From JAKPUX01 sp035353815 (lineage in GTDB: Bacteria; Zhuqueibacterota; Zhuqueibacteria; Residuimicrobiales; Residuimicrobiaceae): DNA of 64,000 bases. The position numbers and the translations under genes were made by a program. The stretch is from assembly GCA_035353815.1 (NCBI GenBank), contig DAOQAG010000005.1, forward strand, positions 58,840 to 122,839, given 5' to 3'. This document shows, piece after piece, positions 52,001-61,072 of the stretch. The first letter of the stretch is position 1. The number at the start of each line of letters is the position of its first letter. The notes below the pieces were generated by a model. It was not told where the DNA came from, did not search any database, and was given only the letters and a program-made list of their open reading frames with translations.

Positions 52001-54433
52001 ATGTCCAAAGGCAGAATTTATATCGTTGAGGATGAGGCGATCATCGCCATGGATCTGCGGGACCGCCTCCAGGCCCAGGATTGGGAGGTCGTCGGTCTCG
52101 CCTTTTCCGCCGAGCAGGCGCTCCCCGAAATCGCCGCGCTGCAGCCGGACCTGGTGCTGATGGATATCATCCTCGCCGGCGGCATGGACGGCATCGAGGC
52201 GGCAGCCCTCATCGCCGCCCGGCACGAAATCCCCACCATTTATATCACCGCCAACGCGGATCCGGCCACGCTGCAACGCGCCAAGCTTACCGAACCGCTC
52301 AATTATGTGATCAAGCCCATCGACGAAAAAGAGCTGCAGATCAATCTCGAGATGGCCCTCTACCGCCATGCCGCCCAGAAAAAGATCCGCGAGAGCGAAC
52401 GCTGGCTGCAGCGCCTGCTCTCCAGCATCGGCGAGGGCGTCATCGCCATCGATCTGGAGGACCGGCTCACCTACGTTAATGCCACCGCCGCCTCGCTCAC
52501 CGGCTACCGGGAGAACGAGGTGCTGGGGCAACCCCTGGCGGCGCTGCTGCGCTGGCAGGAGCACCCCGGCGCTGCGGCCCGTCCGGTGAGTTCGCGCGAA
52601 TTCCTGCAGCGCGAGCTGGCCGAAGAGGGGTTCTTTTATCTGCAAGCCCGTGACGGCGGCAGCATTGCCGTCGATGAAAATGTCTCGCCCCTCCTCAGCG
52701 ACCAGGGCGAGATCGCCGGCATGGTGCTGACCCTGCGTTCACAGGGCGAGCGCCAGGCTGCCGGGGAGCGCGGCGGCGCCACGCCCGATCAGTACGCCGC
52801 TCTGGTCGAGAATGCCCTCGAAGGTATTGCCATTGTGCGGGATCGGCATTGCCTCTATGCCAACCGTGCCTTGACGCGCATGACCGGGTTCAGCGCCGAG
52901 GAGATGAACGGCCGCCCTCTGGCTGCTTTCTTTCTGCCGGAATACCGGGAGCGCATCGAGCAGCTGTCGGAAATGCTCACCGCCGGCTTCAAGACCCCGC
53001 GGCAGTACGAAGCCCGGCTGCTCTCCCGCGAAGGGCAGATCGCCGACGTCGAGATTACCGCCACTACCATTCCCTATCAGGATGGCGCGGCGGAGATGGT
53101 CGTGCTGCGCCGTCAGCGTGCTCCCGAGCCGGCCACACCGGCAGCACCCGGACAGAAGACGCAGCCGCTGCGGGGCATGGCCCTGGTGAGTCTCGCGGGT
53201 TTGCTGACCTATGGCGATCCGGCTTTCCGGACGATATGGGGATTTGCCAGGGATGCCGATCTGCTTGGCGCCCCCTTGACAGGGCTCTGGCAGGAGAGCG
53301 GGGAAGGGGAGAAGATGTGGCGCGCCCTGCAGAAGCGGGGACGCTGGAAGGGTGAGGTGGCCGCCCGGCTGAGCGATGAGACCATCCGGATGCTGCGGGC
53401 CAGTGCCCGCCTCTTGCGGGACAGCGCGGGCCAGCCTATCGCCTATCTTCTGGTCTGTTCGGACAGTGGCGCCCTGCAGCAGCTGCGCGCCAGTCTGAAA
53501 CACGAACACCGCGTCGGCGATCTGATCTGCACGAGCCCGCGCATGCAGACCGTCCTCGAAGAGATCCGCATGGTCGCCGGCACCAGCGCCCCCGTCCTGA
53601 TCCAGGGCGAGGCCGGAAGCGGCAAGGCCCTGATCGCGGAGACGATCCATCGTCTCAGTCGTCAGGCGGACGCGCCGCTGCTGACTCTCGACTGCGCCGC
53701 TTATTCCGAACGCGCCCTGGCCGTGGAGCTCTTTGGCCAGGCCGCCGTTGCGGCGACGGGCGGGACGGCCCCGGAGTGCGCGCTGCAGCGCGCCCGCGGC
53801 GGGACCCTGGTGCTGGAAAATGTCACCGCCCTGGCGCCGCCGCTGCAGCTGCGCCTGGTGCGTCTGCTCCAGGAAGGCCTGTTCGAGCCGGAGGGGGGCC
53901 ATACCCCGCTGCGGGCGGAGGTGCGGATCATCGCCACGACCTCTCTGGATCCGCGGCTGGAGAAAAGCGCCGGCCGGCTGCGCCAGGATCTCTTTTTCCA
54001 GCTCAGCGGCATGGTGATCCGCATTCCGGCGCTGCGCGAACGCCCCGAAGACCTCAAGCCCCTGATCGCCTGGTATTTGCCGCGTCTGGCGGAACAGCTG
54101 GGCATGGCCGTGGTGGAGATCACCGCCGCGGCGCAATACGCCCTGCGCAGCTACAGCTGGCCGGGCAATGTCGAAGAGCTGCGCAGCGCCCTGCAGCATG
54201 CCCTCTTCCACTGCCAGGGGCAGCCGATCGGGGTCGAGCATTTGCCCTCCACCGTCGAGGCCGCCTACACCCTGGGCATGACCGGAACGCGGCGGGTCGG
54301 CCGGGCGCGCAAACTCAGCCAGGACGCCGTGCGTCTGGCGATGCAGCAGGCGCACGACAACAAGGCCCGGGCGGCGGAGATTCTCGGGGTCTCCCGCGCC
54401 ACCCTGTACCGCTACCTGGAAGAAACCGACTGA
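52001..54433 (+). CDS. REC-PAS-PAS-PAS-AAA+-Fis response regulator with degenerate sigma-54 motifs
   Basis: 810 residues. Receiver domain 1-120 with acid pocket ED, phospho-acceptor D55 (LVLMDIILAG) and K105. PAS-like segments about 130-250, 265-370 and 390-490. AAA+ domain 510-735: Walker A GEAGSGKA, ELFG at 576-579, LRQDLFFQL, SWPGNVEEL. C-terminal Fis-type HTH (AAEILGVSRATLYRYL). The sigma-54 contact loop GAFTGA is absent (the place reads AVAATGG) and Walker B GTLFLDE is GTLVLEN, so sigma-54 activation by ATP hydrolysis is doubtful. It is probably the output of the kinase just upstream. Convergent with the LolA-like gene. Confidence 0.87.
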   Translation: MSKGRIYIVEDEAIIAMDLRDRLQAQDWEVVGLAFSAEQALPEIAALQPDLVLMDIILAGGMDGIEAAALIAARHEIPTIYITANADPATLQRAKLTEPLNYVIKPIDEKELQINLEMALYRHAAQKKIRESERWLQRLLSSIGEGVIAIDLEDRLTYVNATAASLTGYRENEVLGQPLAALLRWQEHPGAAARPVSSREFLQRELAEEGFFYLQARDGGSIAVDENVSPLLSDQGEIAGMVLTLRSQGERQAAGERGGATPDQYAALVENALEGIAIVRDRHCLYANRALTRMTGFSAEEMNGRPLAAFFLPEYRERIEQLSEMLTAGFKTPRQYEARLLSREGQIADVEITATTIPYQDGAAEMVVLRRQRAPEPATPAAPGQKTQPLRGMALVSLAGLLTYGDPAFRTIWGFARDADLLGAPLTGLWQESGEGEKMWRALQKRGRWKGEVAARLSDETIRMLRASARLLRDSAGQPIAYLLVCSDSGALQQLRASLKHEHRVGDLICTSPRMQTVLEEIRMVAGTSAPVLIQGEAGSGKALIAETIHRLSRQADAPLLTLDCAAYSERALAVELFGQAAVAATGGTAPECALQRARGGTLVLENVTALAPPLQLRLVRLLQEGLFEPEGGHTPLRAEVRIIATTSLDPRLEKSAGRLRQDLFFQLSGMVIRIPALRERPEDLKPLIAWYLPRLAEQLGMAVVEITAAAQYALRSYSWPGNVEELRSALQHALFHCQGQPIGVEHLPSTVEAAYTLGMTGTRRVGRARKLSQDAVRLAMQQAHDNKARAAEILGVSRATLYRYLEETD

Positions 54434-54476
54434 ACCGCAGCGCCCGGCTCTGCGGCGCAGGAATCTGCCGGCCGGC

Positions 54477-55214
54477 TCACTGTTTGAGGGCCGCCTTGCT
54501 AAAGATCCATTCCGGGATCGGCTGATCGAAGGTGATCTTGCTGACGGTCAATTCTGTCCCTTGTCCCTGCTTGAGCACATCCCGGTACCGTACCTGCCGC
54601 GGATACCATCGCCCCTCCACCCGCGTCGCTTCTGCATAGGTCACCTCCTTCAACAGCTTGCCGCTTTTGGCGTAGAGTTCCTGGCGTAGCGGGACATCCC
54701 GTTCCCGGTCGACCCATATCTTTTGGCGGGGATAGGCGGCGTCCGCCACCCTGGCGACGAGTTCCAGGACCCATGCCCGCCGGCCGGCGATCTCCTCCTC
54801 CCCGGCGATCCGGCCCTCGTAAATCTCGGCGAGCTTGCGGTCGTCCATCAGGTCCTCGTAGGAAAGGTCACTGCCCATCACCGGCTGGCGCAGCAGATGC
54901 CCCGAAATCTGGATAGTGCGGTCTGTTGCCGGCGAATAGAGCCACAGCTGTCGGGCCAGCTTGAGCATCTTGGTCCCCTTTTCTGCGGTCGGGGCGAGGT
55001 ACTCGGTGAAGGATTTGCGTGTGCCTTCCGCGTAGCTCCGGGCGGTAAGGGTGCGGCTGCCGCGGCGGCTGTGTATGGTCATGGAGGATTCCGCGATGCG
55101 GGTGCGGGCGGAGAGGTTGCGGTCGACGCGGGCGAGGATGGCCGCGGCCTCCTCGCCGTGCGAGTGTGGCGCGGCCAGCAGGAGCAGCGCCAGGGCGGGC
55201 ATGCGGATTTTCAT
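54477..55214 (-). CDS. LolA-like outer-membrane lipoprotein-sorting protein
   Basis: 245 residues with a signal peptide (PALALLLLAAPHSHG). Matches the COG2834-type family: SMTIHSRRGSRTLTARSY, EKGTKMLKLARQLWLYSPAT, GSDLSYEDLMDDRKLAEIYE, VDRERDVPLRQELYAKSGK and FSKAALKQ at the end. A periplasmic half-barrel that binds acyl chains. Its start overlaps the stop of the upstream permease by 4 nt. Last gene of a five-gene minus-strand operon. Confidence 0.87.
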   Translation of the reverse strand: MKIRMPALALLLLAAPHSHGEEAAAILARVDRNLSARTRIAESSMTIHSRRGSRTLTARSYAEGTRKSFTEYLAPTAEKGTKMLKLARQLWLYSPATDRTIQISGHLLRQPVMGSDLSYEDLMDDRKLAEIYEGRIAGEEEIAGRRAWVLELVARVADAAYPRQKIWVDRERDVPLRQELYAKSGKLLKEVTYAEATRVEGRWYPRQVRYRDVLKQGQGTELTVSKITFDQPIPEWIFSKAALKQ

Positions 55215-56485
55215 GCATCCAGCTCCTTGAATAGCTGAGCGGTATTGCGTTTATAAATGCCGAGGCCGGAGAGGGCGCTGCCGAGGGTCATCGACAAGAG
55301 TCCGGGGATAAAGCCGATATACCAGTCGGCGGTGGTGATCCGCGCCCGCATGATGGCGGGCATCATCATGGTGGAGGTTTTGCTGGCATAGCCGATATCG
55401 AGCCCCGAGGATTGGAGATACCAGGCCAGGCCCAGGCCGATGAGAGTGCCGGCGGCCGAACCGATCATGCCGATGAGCAGTGCCTCGAGGATCAGGGTTT
55501 TGTAGAGGTGGTTTTTTCCTTCGCCGAGAGCGAGGCGCACGCCGAACTCGCCGTAGCGGCGCAGGCCGCCGATGAGGCCGGTGTTCCAGAGCACGACCGA
55601 CATCGCCAGCAGAAAGATGGTGACGAGGATCAGGGCCACGAGATGGGCATAGTCGAGGAGCCGGGCCATGCCCTCCTGTTCGCGCATTGTGACCATGAAG
55701 GGTGAGAACTCGTCGTCGGCGCGGCTGTGGCGGGCGTTGAAGGCCGCGGCCAGGGCATCGGCGCGGCGCTGGCTGTAACGATCATCGCGGAAGAAACCGA
55801 GGATTTCGCCGGCGGCATCCGGCATCGCCAGGGCTTGACGGCCGGCGCTGAGATCGATGATGAAAGCCCCATGGTCCAGCGCCGCGATGCCGAAGCGCAC
55901 GGTGCCGGCCACGGTCAGGTTGTGGAAGGCCATGCTGCCCTCCATGGTGCTGCCAATAAAGGTAAAGGTGTCGCCCGGCTGGACCGCAAATTTTTCCGCA
56001 AAATCCTGGGTGAGCAGGGCCTCCTCCGGGTGGAGCGGCAGACGTCCTGTGAGCAAGGCGGAGGCGAGGTTGAAGCGTGCGGCCTCCGCCGCGCCCGGGG
56101 TCAGCAGATCGATGGCATATCCTGCCGCCGGACCCTGGGCGCGCGTGGCGCCGCTGCTGTCCGGGAAATCGATGAGGCCGCCAAAGCGGATGCGCGGCGC
56201 CCAGTCGACCCCGGGCACCTCCCGCCGTAGTTCGTCGAGCAAAGCCGTGGCGCCGCTGAGGGCGAGATCGAGCGGTATTTGCGCCTGCTCCCCGGCATAG
56301 GCGCGCGTCATCACCTTGAGATGGCCGGTGCTGAAACGGGCGCTCATGTCGATCGATTCCCCCATCACCCCGGTGACCCAGGCGTGTCCGAGAACGGTCA
56401 GGGCGACGCCGATGCAGATGACGATGAGCGGCAGGAGCGAGCGGTGGCGGTCCTGGAGGATCCCCTTGAGCAGAAACCGGATCAC
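55211..56485 (-). CDS. FtsX/LolE-type ABC transporter permease
   Basis: 424 residues. One N-terminal helix (LLPLIVICIGVALTVLGHAW), a periplasmic MacB_PCD domain of about 230 residues, then three helices and the FtsX-type GGLRRYGEFGVRLALGEGK coupling region. Overlaps the genes on both sides by 4 nt (ATGA), so the unit is translationally coupled. Partner of the permease at 56482 and the ATPase at 57626. Confidence 0.87.
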   Translation of the reverse strand: MIRFLLKGILQDRHRSLLPLIVICIGVALTVLGHAWVTGVMGESIDMSARFSTGHLKVMTRAYAGEQAQIPLDLALSGATALLDELRREVPGVDWAPRIRFGGLIDFPDSSGATRAQGPAAGYAIDLLTPGAAEAARFNLASALLTGRLPLHPEEALLTQDFAEKFAVQPGDTFTFIGSTMEGSMAFHNLTVAGTVRFGIAALDHGAFIIDLSAGRQALAMPDAAGEILGFFRDDRYSQRRADALAAAFNARHSRADDEFSPFMVTMREQEGMARLLDYAHLVALILVTIFLLAMSVVLWNTGLIGGLRRYGEFGVRLALGEGKNHLYKTLILEALLIGMIGSAAGTLIGLGLAWYLQSSGLDIGYASKTSTMMMPAIMRARITTADWYIGFIPGLLSMTLGSALSGLGIYKRNTAQLFKELDA

Positions 56486-57651
56486 ATGGCCCTTCCTTTC
56501 AGCGCCTCGGTAGGTTTCATTTGCGCGATGCGGCGGGCCGGCAGGTAGCTGACGATGGCCGCCGAAACGATGACCAGGGCGACGGAGACAAGCAGCAGGC
56601 TGAGGCTGTAGACCGGGATCAGGGTGGCGGAGATGGTCATACCGGTGGCATCGGCGACCTCGGGCATGGTGATGCCATGGCGGCCGAGCCAGGCGAGCAG
56701 GGGCAGGCCGTACAGGGCGGCGAGAAAAAGGGCGAGCAGGCTGTGGACACTCCCCTCGACGGTGAAGAGGCGGATGACCTGGCCGCGGGTCATTCCCAGG
56801 GCCATCAAGGTGCCGATCTCGCGCTGGCGGCGGAAGATGGCGAGGACCTGGGTATCGAAAATCGCGAGAAGGGCGATGGCGAAGAGCAGACCGTAAAGGA
56901 TGCCCGAGCCGGCCTTTTTGGCCTGAATCACCTCTTCATACTCCTTGAGGAGCAGCGCCGGCGGTCGCCAGTTCCAGCCGGGCAGGGGCGGTGCGGGCTG
57001 TTCCGCGGCGGCGATCAGCAGCGTGCACTGGTTTTCCAGTCCGGTCAGGGCCTGCAGCCTGTCCAGGGGCAGCCAAATCTGGCCGTTGTCGATCGCCGGG
57101 ACGTTGGCGGAAAAAATGTGCGCGATGGTGATCTCGCGGGCATCGAAGACCCCATTGCGGTCGCGCCAGCGCACCAGCATCTCGTCGCCGCTCTTCAGCT
57201 TCAGGCTGGCGGCCATACGCCGGCCGATCAGGGCGGGCAGTTCAGCCGAATCGCTGCGGAAGAATCCGGTCGGCAGTGCGAGGATGCGCTGGTCCGCGGC
57301 TATGCCTTTCAGCTGCACATTGATCATGCGGCCATCCGGGTAAGCGGTGGCCGGAACGATCAATACCGGAGCGAGTTCTCCGGCCGCCACGCGCTGCTGC
57401 ACCGGTGGTGCGAGCAGTGCGTGGGCCTCCTGGAGCGAGAAGGGATCGAAGCGGTCGTATTGGGGGTGCCAGTACTGGCCGCCCCCGATCTCCCAGGCGC
57501 GGGTGTCGTTGCGCGCCTGCAGGTTCCAGCCATCGAGCAGGCCGTTATAAAAGACCATCACAACAAAGGCGATGGAGAGCACCGCCGCGGCCAGCCAGGT
57601 GCGCAGTCCGGCGGCCCGGAGATTTTTAAAGGCCAGTCTGATCGCGAGCAT
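56482..57651 (-). CDS. FtsX/LolC-type ABC transporter permease
   Basis: 389 residues from ATG 57651, with GGAGG 6 nt upstream inside the ATPase gene, overlapping it by 26 nt; a longer frame to 57741 is not needed. Same layout as its neighbour: N-terminal helix, periplasmic domain, three C-terminal helices with FRRQREIGTLMALGMTRGQV and the ending YLPARRIAQMKPTEALKG, which is the LolC/E-MacB signature. Confidence 0.87.
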   Translation of the reverse strand: MLAIRLAFKNLRAAGLRTWLAAAVLSIAFVVMVFYNGLLDGWNLQARNDTRAWEIGGGQYWHPQYDRFDPFSLQEAHALLAPPVQQRVAAGELAPVLIVPATAYPDGRMINVQLKGIAADQRILALPTGFFRSDSAELPALIGRRMAASLKLKSGDEMLVRWRDRNGVFDAREITIAHIFSANVPAIDNGQIWLPLDRLQALTGLENQCTLLIAAAEQPAPPLPGWNWRPPALLLKEYEEVIQAKKAGSGILYGLLFAIALLAIFDTQVLAIFRRQREIGTLMALGMTRGQVIRLFTVEGSVHSLLALFLAALYGLPLLAWLGRHGITMPEVADATGMTISATLIPVYSLSLLLVSVALVIVSAAIVSYLPARRIAQMKPTEALKGRAM

Positions 57652-58420
57652 GATCGTCCTCCGCAGGGGTGCCGGCCGCCAGGTCACGATGCGAGGGATC
57701 TGCTGCAGCCGGACCGTTCTCCCCGCCGCCGCTCCACTCATCCCGCGCCACCCTGCCGTCTTCGAGGTAGATGATGCGGTCGAGGTACTGCATCACCTTT
57801 TCATCATGGGTGGCAAAGAGAAAAGTGGTGCCGAGCTCGCGGTTGAGTTTTTTCATCGTCGCCAGGATATGGTGCGAATTGGCCGCATCGAGGTTGGCGG
57901 AGGGCTCGTCGGCGAGGACCAGCTCCGGGCGTTTGACCATCGCCCGGGCAATGGAGACCCGCTGGCACTCGCCGCCGGAGAGCCGGTTGGGCCTGGAGCG
58001 AGCCTTGTCCGCCAGGCCGACCCATTCCAGTGCGGCCATCACCGCCTTGCGGCGGGCGGCCCCACTGCTCTTCTGCAGCAGCAGGGGAAACTCGACGTTA
58101 TCGAAGACGGAAAAGACGGGGAGCAGGTTGTAGGTCTGGAAAATAAAGCCGATGTGATGATTGCGCAGTTCGGCGGCGGCTTTGGGGGTAAGCCGGGCCA
58201 TATCGTTCCCGAGCACCGCGACCTGGCCCTCGCTGGGTCCGTCCAGGCTGCCGATGATATTGAGCAGCGTGGTCTTGCCGGAGCCGCTCGGGCCGACCAG
58301 ACCGGCAAACTCGCCGGGTGCAAAGGTCAGGGTGATGCCGCGCAAGGCGGTAAAGTCGCCTTCGCCGCTGGGGAAACGCTTGATCAGATCGCGGATGTCG
58401 ATCAGGGGATGATTTTGCAT
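57626..58420 (-). CDS. LolD/MacB-type ABC transporter ATPase
   Basis: 264 residues. Walker A GPSGSGKTTLLN, Q loop FIFQTYNLLP, signature LSGGECQRVSIARAM, Walker B LVLADEPSANLD, and H loop FATHDEKV. About 30 C-terminal residues beyond the fold are low-complexity and overlap the next gene's start. Energises the two FtsX-type permeases; by family, it extracts lipoproteins or lipids from the inner membrane or exports peptides/toxins. Confidence 0.93.
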   Translation of the reverse strand: MQNHPLIDIRDLIKRFPSGEGDFTALRGITLTFAPGEFAGLVGPSGSGKTTLLNIIGSLDGPSEGQVAVLGNDMARLTPKAAAELRNHHIGFIFQTYNLLPVFSVFDNVEFPLLLQKSSGAARRKAVMAALEWVGLADKARSRPNRLSGGECQRVSIARAMVKRPELVLADEPSANLDAANSHHILATMKKLNRELGTTFLFATHDEKVMQYLDRIIYLEDGRVARDEWSGGGENGPAAADPSHRDLAAGTPAEDDHARDQTGL

Positions 58421-58430
58421 CGGTCTTCTC

Positions 58431-59561
58431 TCAGTGGGTGTAGACGATCATGATCTGGCCGCCCCGGCCGCTGTAAGCGGAGGCGCCGCCTCCAGGCCGG
58501 GCGTGCAGGAGCAGCGTGTGCGGATTCCAGAAAGCGATCAGATGGAGAGCCAGATCGCCGGATTCGCTCCGCCATTGCAGGAAGCGGTAGATCGTATCCT
58601 GCTCCCGGTCGGCATACAGAATGACGCTGAGCCGGGAGTTTACGCCCGGCGCGTAGGCGAGAGAGAGGGCAGCCAGGGTTCGGGCGCCGCTCAGGCCGGG
58701 ACCCGCCGAGGCCGTGGCATACCAGAGGTTCTCCAGCACCGCCGTCAGGCCGCTGCCGATTCCGAAGGTATAATCGGCGCCGAGGGTCAACAGGGTTTCG
58801 CCGCTTGAAAGATCCGGGCCGCGGCGCTGCCGGATCCAGACCCCCTCGAACCAGAATCCCGCTATCCAGTCCCAGCGCCCGTCGAGTCCGATGCGGCTTT
58901 CCGGGAAGGAGACCACCTCCGCTGCGCCCGGCCGACGCGCCTCGGCGCTGCGGAAGTGGGTGGTCAGGCCGATCTCGCCTTTCGGGACCGGGAGCTGCAG
59001 CCGGCCGCCTGCTTCAGGATGACCGCGGCGGGAGTGATATATCTCCCAGCTCTTCAATTCCTCAGAGGGCCGGAGCAGCCAGAACCATAAATTGGCGTTA
59101 TTGAGGGCGTAATAGCGCCCGAGCAGCGCCCAGACGCCTGTGGTCAGCTGCAAGGGATCGCGGGGATCAACCTGATCGAACCACATCAGCGGCCGGATCA
59201 GTACCGCGGAGCCGAAGTTGATCTTTTGCAGTCCCAGCCGGATTTCCAGCTGCGGTGCGGAATACCGCACCCAGAGACGATAGGCCCGGAGATCGCCGCT
59301 GCTCTCGACCGGCCAGCCGGTGGTCCGTTGCAGAAACAAGCGGAGGTTGGCTGACGCCTCGATATCGGCCAGGCGGCTGCCATAGGCGTGCTGGATGTGA
59401 AGCTGGGGGATGTAGCGGCACCCTGCTTCGAGCACCTTGCCCTCGGACTGGCGATAATTGGTCCAGAGGGAGGCCTGCCCCTGGAGCTGCAGGCCCGTTT
59501 GGGCACTCAGCCCGGCGAGCGGCCCCACTCCGAGAAGAAACAGCAGGAGAGCTTTATTCAT
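58431..59561 (-). CDS. Predicted outer-membrane beta-barrel protein (porin-like)
   Basis: 376 residues from ATG 59561 (TTG 59567 possible). Signal peptide ALLLFLLGVGPLAGLSAQ, then amphipathic strands rich in Arg, Tyr and Trp (LRAYRLWVRYSAPQLEIRLG, ALGRYYAL-like segments, LGADYTFGIGSGLTAVLENL) and a C-terminal strand. No recognised family. First gene of the LolD-type operon with 10 bp to the ATPase, which suggests it is the outer-membrane part of the same pathway. Confidence 0.75.
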   Translation of the reverse strand: MNKALLLFLLGVGPLAGLSAQTGLQLQGQASLWTNYRQSEGKVLEAGCRYIPQLHIQHAYGSRLADIEASANLRLFLQRTTGWPVESSGDLRAYRLWVRYSAPQLEIRLGLQKINFGSAVLIRPLMWFDQVDPRDPLQLTTGVWALLGRYYALNNANLWFWLLRPSEELKSWEIYHSRRGHPEAGGRLQLPVPKGEIGLTTHFRSAEARRPGAAEVVSFPESRIGLDGRWDWIAGFWFEGVWIRQRRGPDLSSGETLLTLGADYTFGIGSGLTAVLENLWYATASAGPGLSGARTLAALSLAYAPGVNSRLSVILYADREQDTIYRFLQWRSESGDLALHLIAFWNPHTLLLHARPGGGASAYSGRGGQIMIVYTH

Positions 59562-59689
59562 GTCCAACCATGTCCGCAGCCGGCCCCAAATAATCCTTGC
59601 CCTCTTGATCCGGGCTATGTATATTGAAGATAGATGTTTTTTTTAATTTTCGCAATGAACATTTGGGCCATCCTGCCGGGGAGGCGATC

Positions 59690-59896
59690 ATGCATACCGT
59701 ACGGTTGACCGACGCGGAGCGGGATCTGCTGCGCGAGATCCTGGAAAGCCATCTCAAGGAGATGCACACCGAGATTCACCACACCTGGAAAGCCGAATTC
59801 AAGGCCATGCTCAAGGAAAAACAGCATCTGCTGGCGCAGCTCATCGACAAGCTGCAGGCAGATCTGGCCTCAGCACATCGGGGAGAGTCCAACTGA
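59690..59896 (+). CDS. Small helical protein of unknown function
   Basis: 68 residues from ATG 59690, with GGGGAGG upstream. Highly charged, wholly helical: HTVRLTDAERDLLREILESH then a coiled coil of about 30 residues (FKAMLKEKQHLLAQLIDKLQ). I recall similar small proteins in many sediment bacteria, but none with a known role. 31 bp before the acetyltransferase. Confidence 0.75.
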   Translation: MHTVRLTDAERDLLREILESHLKEMHTEIHHTWKAEFKAMLKEKQHLLAQLIDKLQADLASAHRGESN

Positions 59897-59927
59897 ACGT
59901 CACTCCAGCATACAGAAAGGCCGCTCC

Positions 59928-60497
59928 GTGATCGGGCATCCCGTCCTGCAGACCGAAAGAATTTTACTCCGTCCTTTCCAGCTCGCCGATGCCGCGGAGG
60001 TACAGCGTCTGGCCGGGGATTTCGCCATCGCCGACACCACTGCCAGCATCCCCCATCCCTATCCGGATGGGGCCGCAGAAAAATGGATCGAGGGTTACCG
60101 TACTCGCTTTGAAGAGGGCAAGGAAGTCGTCTTCGCCATCGTTCTCCGTGAGGGCCAATTGCTGGCCGGTGCCATCGGCTTGCATCATCTCGACAACCCG
60201 GGAGAAGTGGGAGAACTCGGCTACTGGATTGGCGTGCCCTATTGGGGCCGGGGTTATTGCACCGAGGCGGCGGCAGCGGTTATCGCCTATGGCTTTGCGC
60301 AGTTGCAGTTGCAGCGGATCTACGCCTGTCATTTTCGCCGCAATCCCGCTTCCGGGCGGGTCATGGCGAAAAATGGCATGGCCATGGAGGGCTGCCTGCG
60401 CCGCCATTTCAAACGCCACGACACATTCGAGGATCTGGTCTATTATGGCATTTTAAGAGAGGAGTGGCTCACGCGCCGGAATGACCGGTCCCTATGA
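59928..60497 (+). CDS. GNAT-family N-acetyltransferase (RimJ/RimL-like)
   Basis: 189 residues from GTG 59928 with AAAGG upstream. Motifs: TERILLRPFQLADAAEVQRL, GELGYWIGVPYWGRGYCTEA (acetyl-CoA-binding R/Q-x-x-G-x-G/A type loop as YWGRGYCTEAAA), and RNPASGRVMAKNGMAMEGCL. Acetylates an amine, often a protein N terminus or small molecule; target unknown. Confidence 0.9.
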   Translation: MIGHPVLQTERILLRPFQLADAAEVQRLAGDFAIADTTASIPHPYPDGAAEKWIEGYRTRFEEGKEVVFAIVLREGQLLAGAIGLHHLDNPGEVGELGYWIGVPYWGRGYCTEAAAAVIAYGFAQLQLQRIYACHFRRNPASGRVMAKNGMAMEGCLRRHFKRHDTFEDLVYYGILREEWLTRRNDRSL

Positions 60498-60641
60498 TTC
60501 TGATGTATAATGCCACGGAAAGCATCTCTTTGCAGGGCATGCAGCGCTCCTTGAGGCCATCGGGCCCGCCGCATTGTCCTGATCCGTGACCGCCACGGGT
60601 ATCAGCGCCAGCCAGGAACGCCACAGCAGAGGGGAAATGTG

Positions 60642-60989
60642 ATGAAGGATACGACCAAAGCGGTAATTCGGACATTCATGTTCCTGATCGGAGCATATTT
60701 TTGCTACCAGGCCAAAACCAATCCACCGGTGGAAGGAAAATTGTATTTAGCTCTGGGCCTGGTACTGGTAGCGGCTGCCTTAATGGCAAAATGGACCGGC
60801 ATTATTTTTGTCCTGTCCGGACTGGTTTTATGCGCCTTCAATTATAACAAGCTGGAAGCTTCCGGGCCTTTCATGAACTTGTATCCCGGGGGATTCGGGT
60901 CCGGTCTGATCGCCATCATCGCCGGGGGCTTCTTCCTGGCGGTTGCACCCCACAAAAAGAAAAAAGACAAGGATGGGGGCAAGTCCTGA
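60642..60989 (+). CDS. Small integral membrane protein
   Basis: 115 residues from ATG 60642 (AGAGGGGA upstream). Four hydrophobic segments (about 10-25, 35-50, 52-68 and 82-100) and a lysine-rich C terminus (HKKKKDKDGGKS) that should face the cytoplasm. No known domain. Confidence 0.65.
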   Translation: MKDTTKAVIRTFMFLIGAYFCYQAKTNPPVEGKLYLALGLVLVAAALMAKWTGIIFVLSGLVLCAFNYNKLEASGPFMNLYPGGFGSGLIAIIAGGFFLAVAPHKKKKDKDGGKS

Positions 60990-61072
60990 TCGCCGTAATG
61001 CAACCTGCCCATCTCTACTCTCACTCGAGACGTTTCGGCCACCCCTAACTGATATCTCTCTTGCCGGACCGG

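Noticed and set aside
54435..54455. Terminator after the response regulator (CCGCAG/CTGCGG)
   Set aside because: Only a 6-bp stem with a 9-nt loop and no U tract.
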